NCBI GenBank assembly: GCA_008711295.1
Contig: VUYV01000073.1
Span: 1,736,996-1,800,995 of the forward strand
DNA: 64,000 nucleotides
Source: Anarhynchus alexandrinus
Taxonomy: Eukaryota; Chordata; Aves; Charadriiformes; Charadriidae
Direction: 5' to 3'
Made by a program: the position numbers and the translations under genes. Below the pieces are notes generated by a model, which was not told the DNA's origin, did not search any database, and saw nothing but the letters and a program-made list of their open reading frames with translations. Below, in pieces: positions 62,752-64,000 of this stretch. Position 1 is the first letter of the stretch. Each line of letters starts with the position of its first letter.

Positions 62752-64000
62752 CTATATCATATTGAAGTGTAGGGCAAATGTTAGTACTCCCATAACGCTG
62801 ACTTATAGAGAATCTGAAGTATCTTAGGGAGAAAGTCTGGAGGCAGAAAAGAAAAAAGCAAGTCACAAACCTAGAGAACATAAAAACAGATCATGGAGCT
62901 GCTTGAAGTATAGAAAAAGCACAAGGCATAATAATAGCCAGTGACTGGAAAGAAATATGGAGGAGCTGCAATGGCTTTCCTGTCTTGCCAGAAGACGCAG
63001 GCATCAGCAGGCATGGCAATAGAAAGAATATCTTGATGCCTTCAGTGGGGTCCCTTTTTGCTCTACCCTTTCCTTCCTCCTTCACATATGTGAGGAAGGA
63101 GAAGTTTCTTTCAAACCTGTTTTCTTTTGCCCTGGTGCCAGAAGCAAAACCCAGTATACTGCATGGTGAAATGCAACAGGATGGAGACATATACACTGCT
63201 AGAGGGACTGATGGACATTTCTTGTCCTGATTGCATACCTTTTAAGTCCCAACAGCCACAGGAATTGCCTGGGATGCTGCTGTTCTGCTGTGCTGCCAGA
63301 TGTTGTTCTGGATGTGACAGTGATTGCCTAACACTGCCACTGCCTGAGAGTGAATGTAAACGATGTCACCAGCGAATGGCATCAGGTCCATTTGCTCAGA
63401 GGTGTTCTTCTTAAGAGTGGTGGAGGAGATGCTGAATGGGCTGACCTGAAACCAAACGCTCTATTAGGAATGTCCTGGCTGGCCTGCTGGGAACAGGAAC
63501 ACAGGCTATGACACAGAGAGAAACTTTCAAGAGCACTGTCAGAAAGAGGATAAATTTTATCTCCACTGAGGGTTTATTTGAGATGGGTGTAAGAGTAGGT
63601 TCTAAACTGTAGTTGGAGGTAAAACATATCAAGTGTTGAGTCCCTTTCAAGAGGCAGCATTACTGGAATAGCTGGGGATCAAAACTAGTGAGAAGAGTTT
63701 GAGGACATCTTCCAGGACATAGAGCGACATTTATCCAACTGCTCACTATTAGATAAAGTGGCGAGAATCCCCTGGAATTCCACTCCAGCAAAAGTTACCT
63801 TCGCCTTTAGGTAATAAAAGGAGGTGGAAGGAAGGTGCATTGCTTTAGGAATCACTGATGGGGTAAGAACAGGAGAAATAAGCCTTTCAGAAGAAAAAAA
63901 GGAAAAAAAAAAAACAAACAAGGAAGCTTTTGATGGCAAGATCAAGACATGTTGAGATCTACCTGTGTTACCAACCTCCAGAAACAAAGAAGAGTGATCA
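62752..64000. other. Intergenic end of window, nothing recognised
   Basis: Frames of about 80-101 codons on both strands overlap one another and have no family resemblance. An A-rich stretch lies near 63894-63920. Confidence 0.5.

Noticed and set aside
1..64000. tRNA, rRNA, CRISPR array or bacterial operon
   Set aside because: No cloverleaf-like tRNA, ribosomal RNA motif or regularly spaced repeats were seen; the window is vertebrate intron and intergenic DNA.
30001..64000. CNR1 coding exon expected downstream of RNGTT by synteny
   Set aside because: CNR1 is encoded in one long coding exon, and no receptor-like open frame of that size is present, so the gene must lie outside the window.

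Overview
This is vertebrate nuclear DNA, most likely from a bird. The evidence is five CR1 LINE fragments with the typical 3' end (tandem ATTCTGTG units; on the + strand, ACAGAATCACAGAAT followed by a GTTGGAAGGGACC-like block), and a protein-coding gene whose exons are small and separated by long introns. There is no sign of bacterial gene organisation. Most open frames of 60-190 codons are chance frames or frames through repeats.

The only host gene I can support is RNGTT, the bifunctional mRNA capping enzyme, on the + strand. The window holds its last two coding exons, 26349-26472 and 29331-29494, which together encode the last 95 residues. The first 26.3 kb is therefore intron of RNGTT. I recognise no earlier exon in it. 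The 3' UTR probably runs from 29495 to about 32140, where the first canonical AATAAA hexamer after the stop is followed by a GU-rich stretch. That UTR carries an unusual cluster of Pumilio-type TGTANATA motifs.

From about 32.1 kb to the end I find no host coding exon. From known mammalian gene order, the next gene downstream should be CNR1, so this is probably the RNGTT-CNR1 intergenic region. That is an inference, because no CNR1 sequence is visible. The region holds three minus-strand CR1 pieces at 38.5-41.4 kb, which surround a decayed Ty3/Gypsy-like integrase relic at 40.15-40.6 kb. It also holds a homopurine (GAAGG)n tract at 53.1 kb, a GC-rich segment at 48-49.8 kb, a shorter GC-rich patch at 56.6-56.95 kb and a probable solo LTR at 61.9-62.75 kb.

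The strongest candidate for something undescribed is the integrase relic. It keeps the D-x35-E spacing and Gypsy-type flanking motifs, yet lies in what looks like an avian genome, where Ty3/Gypsy elements are generally regarded as scarce or absent. The Pumilio-motif cluster in the RNGTT 3' UTR, a near-consensus RFX X-box in the last large intron and a 14-bp near-perfect palindrome at 44.06 kb come next. I saw no CRISPR array, rRNA, tRNA or intact mobile element.
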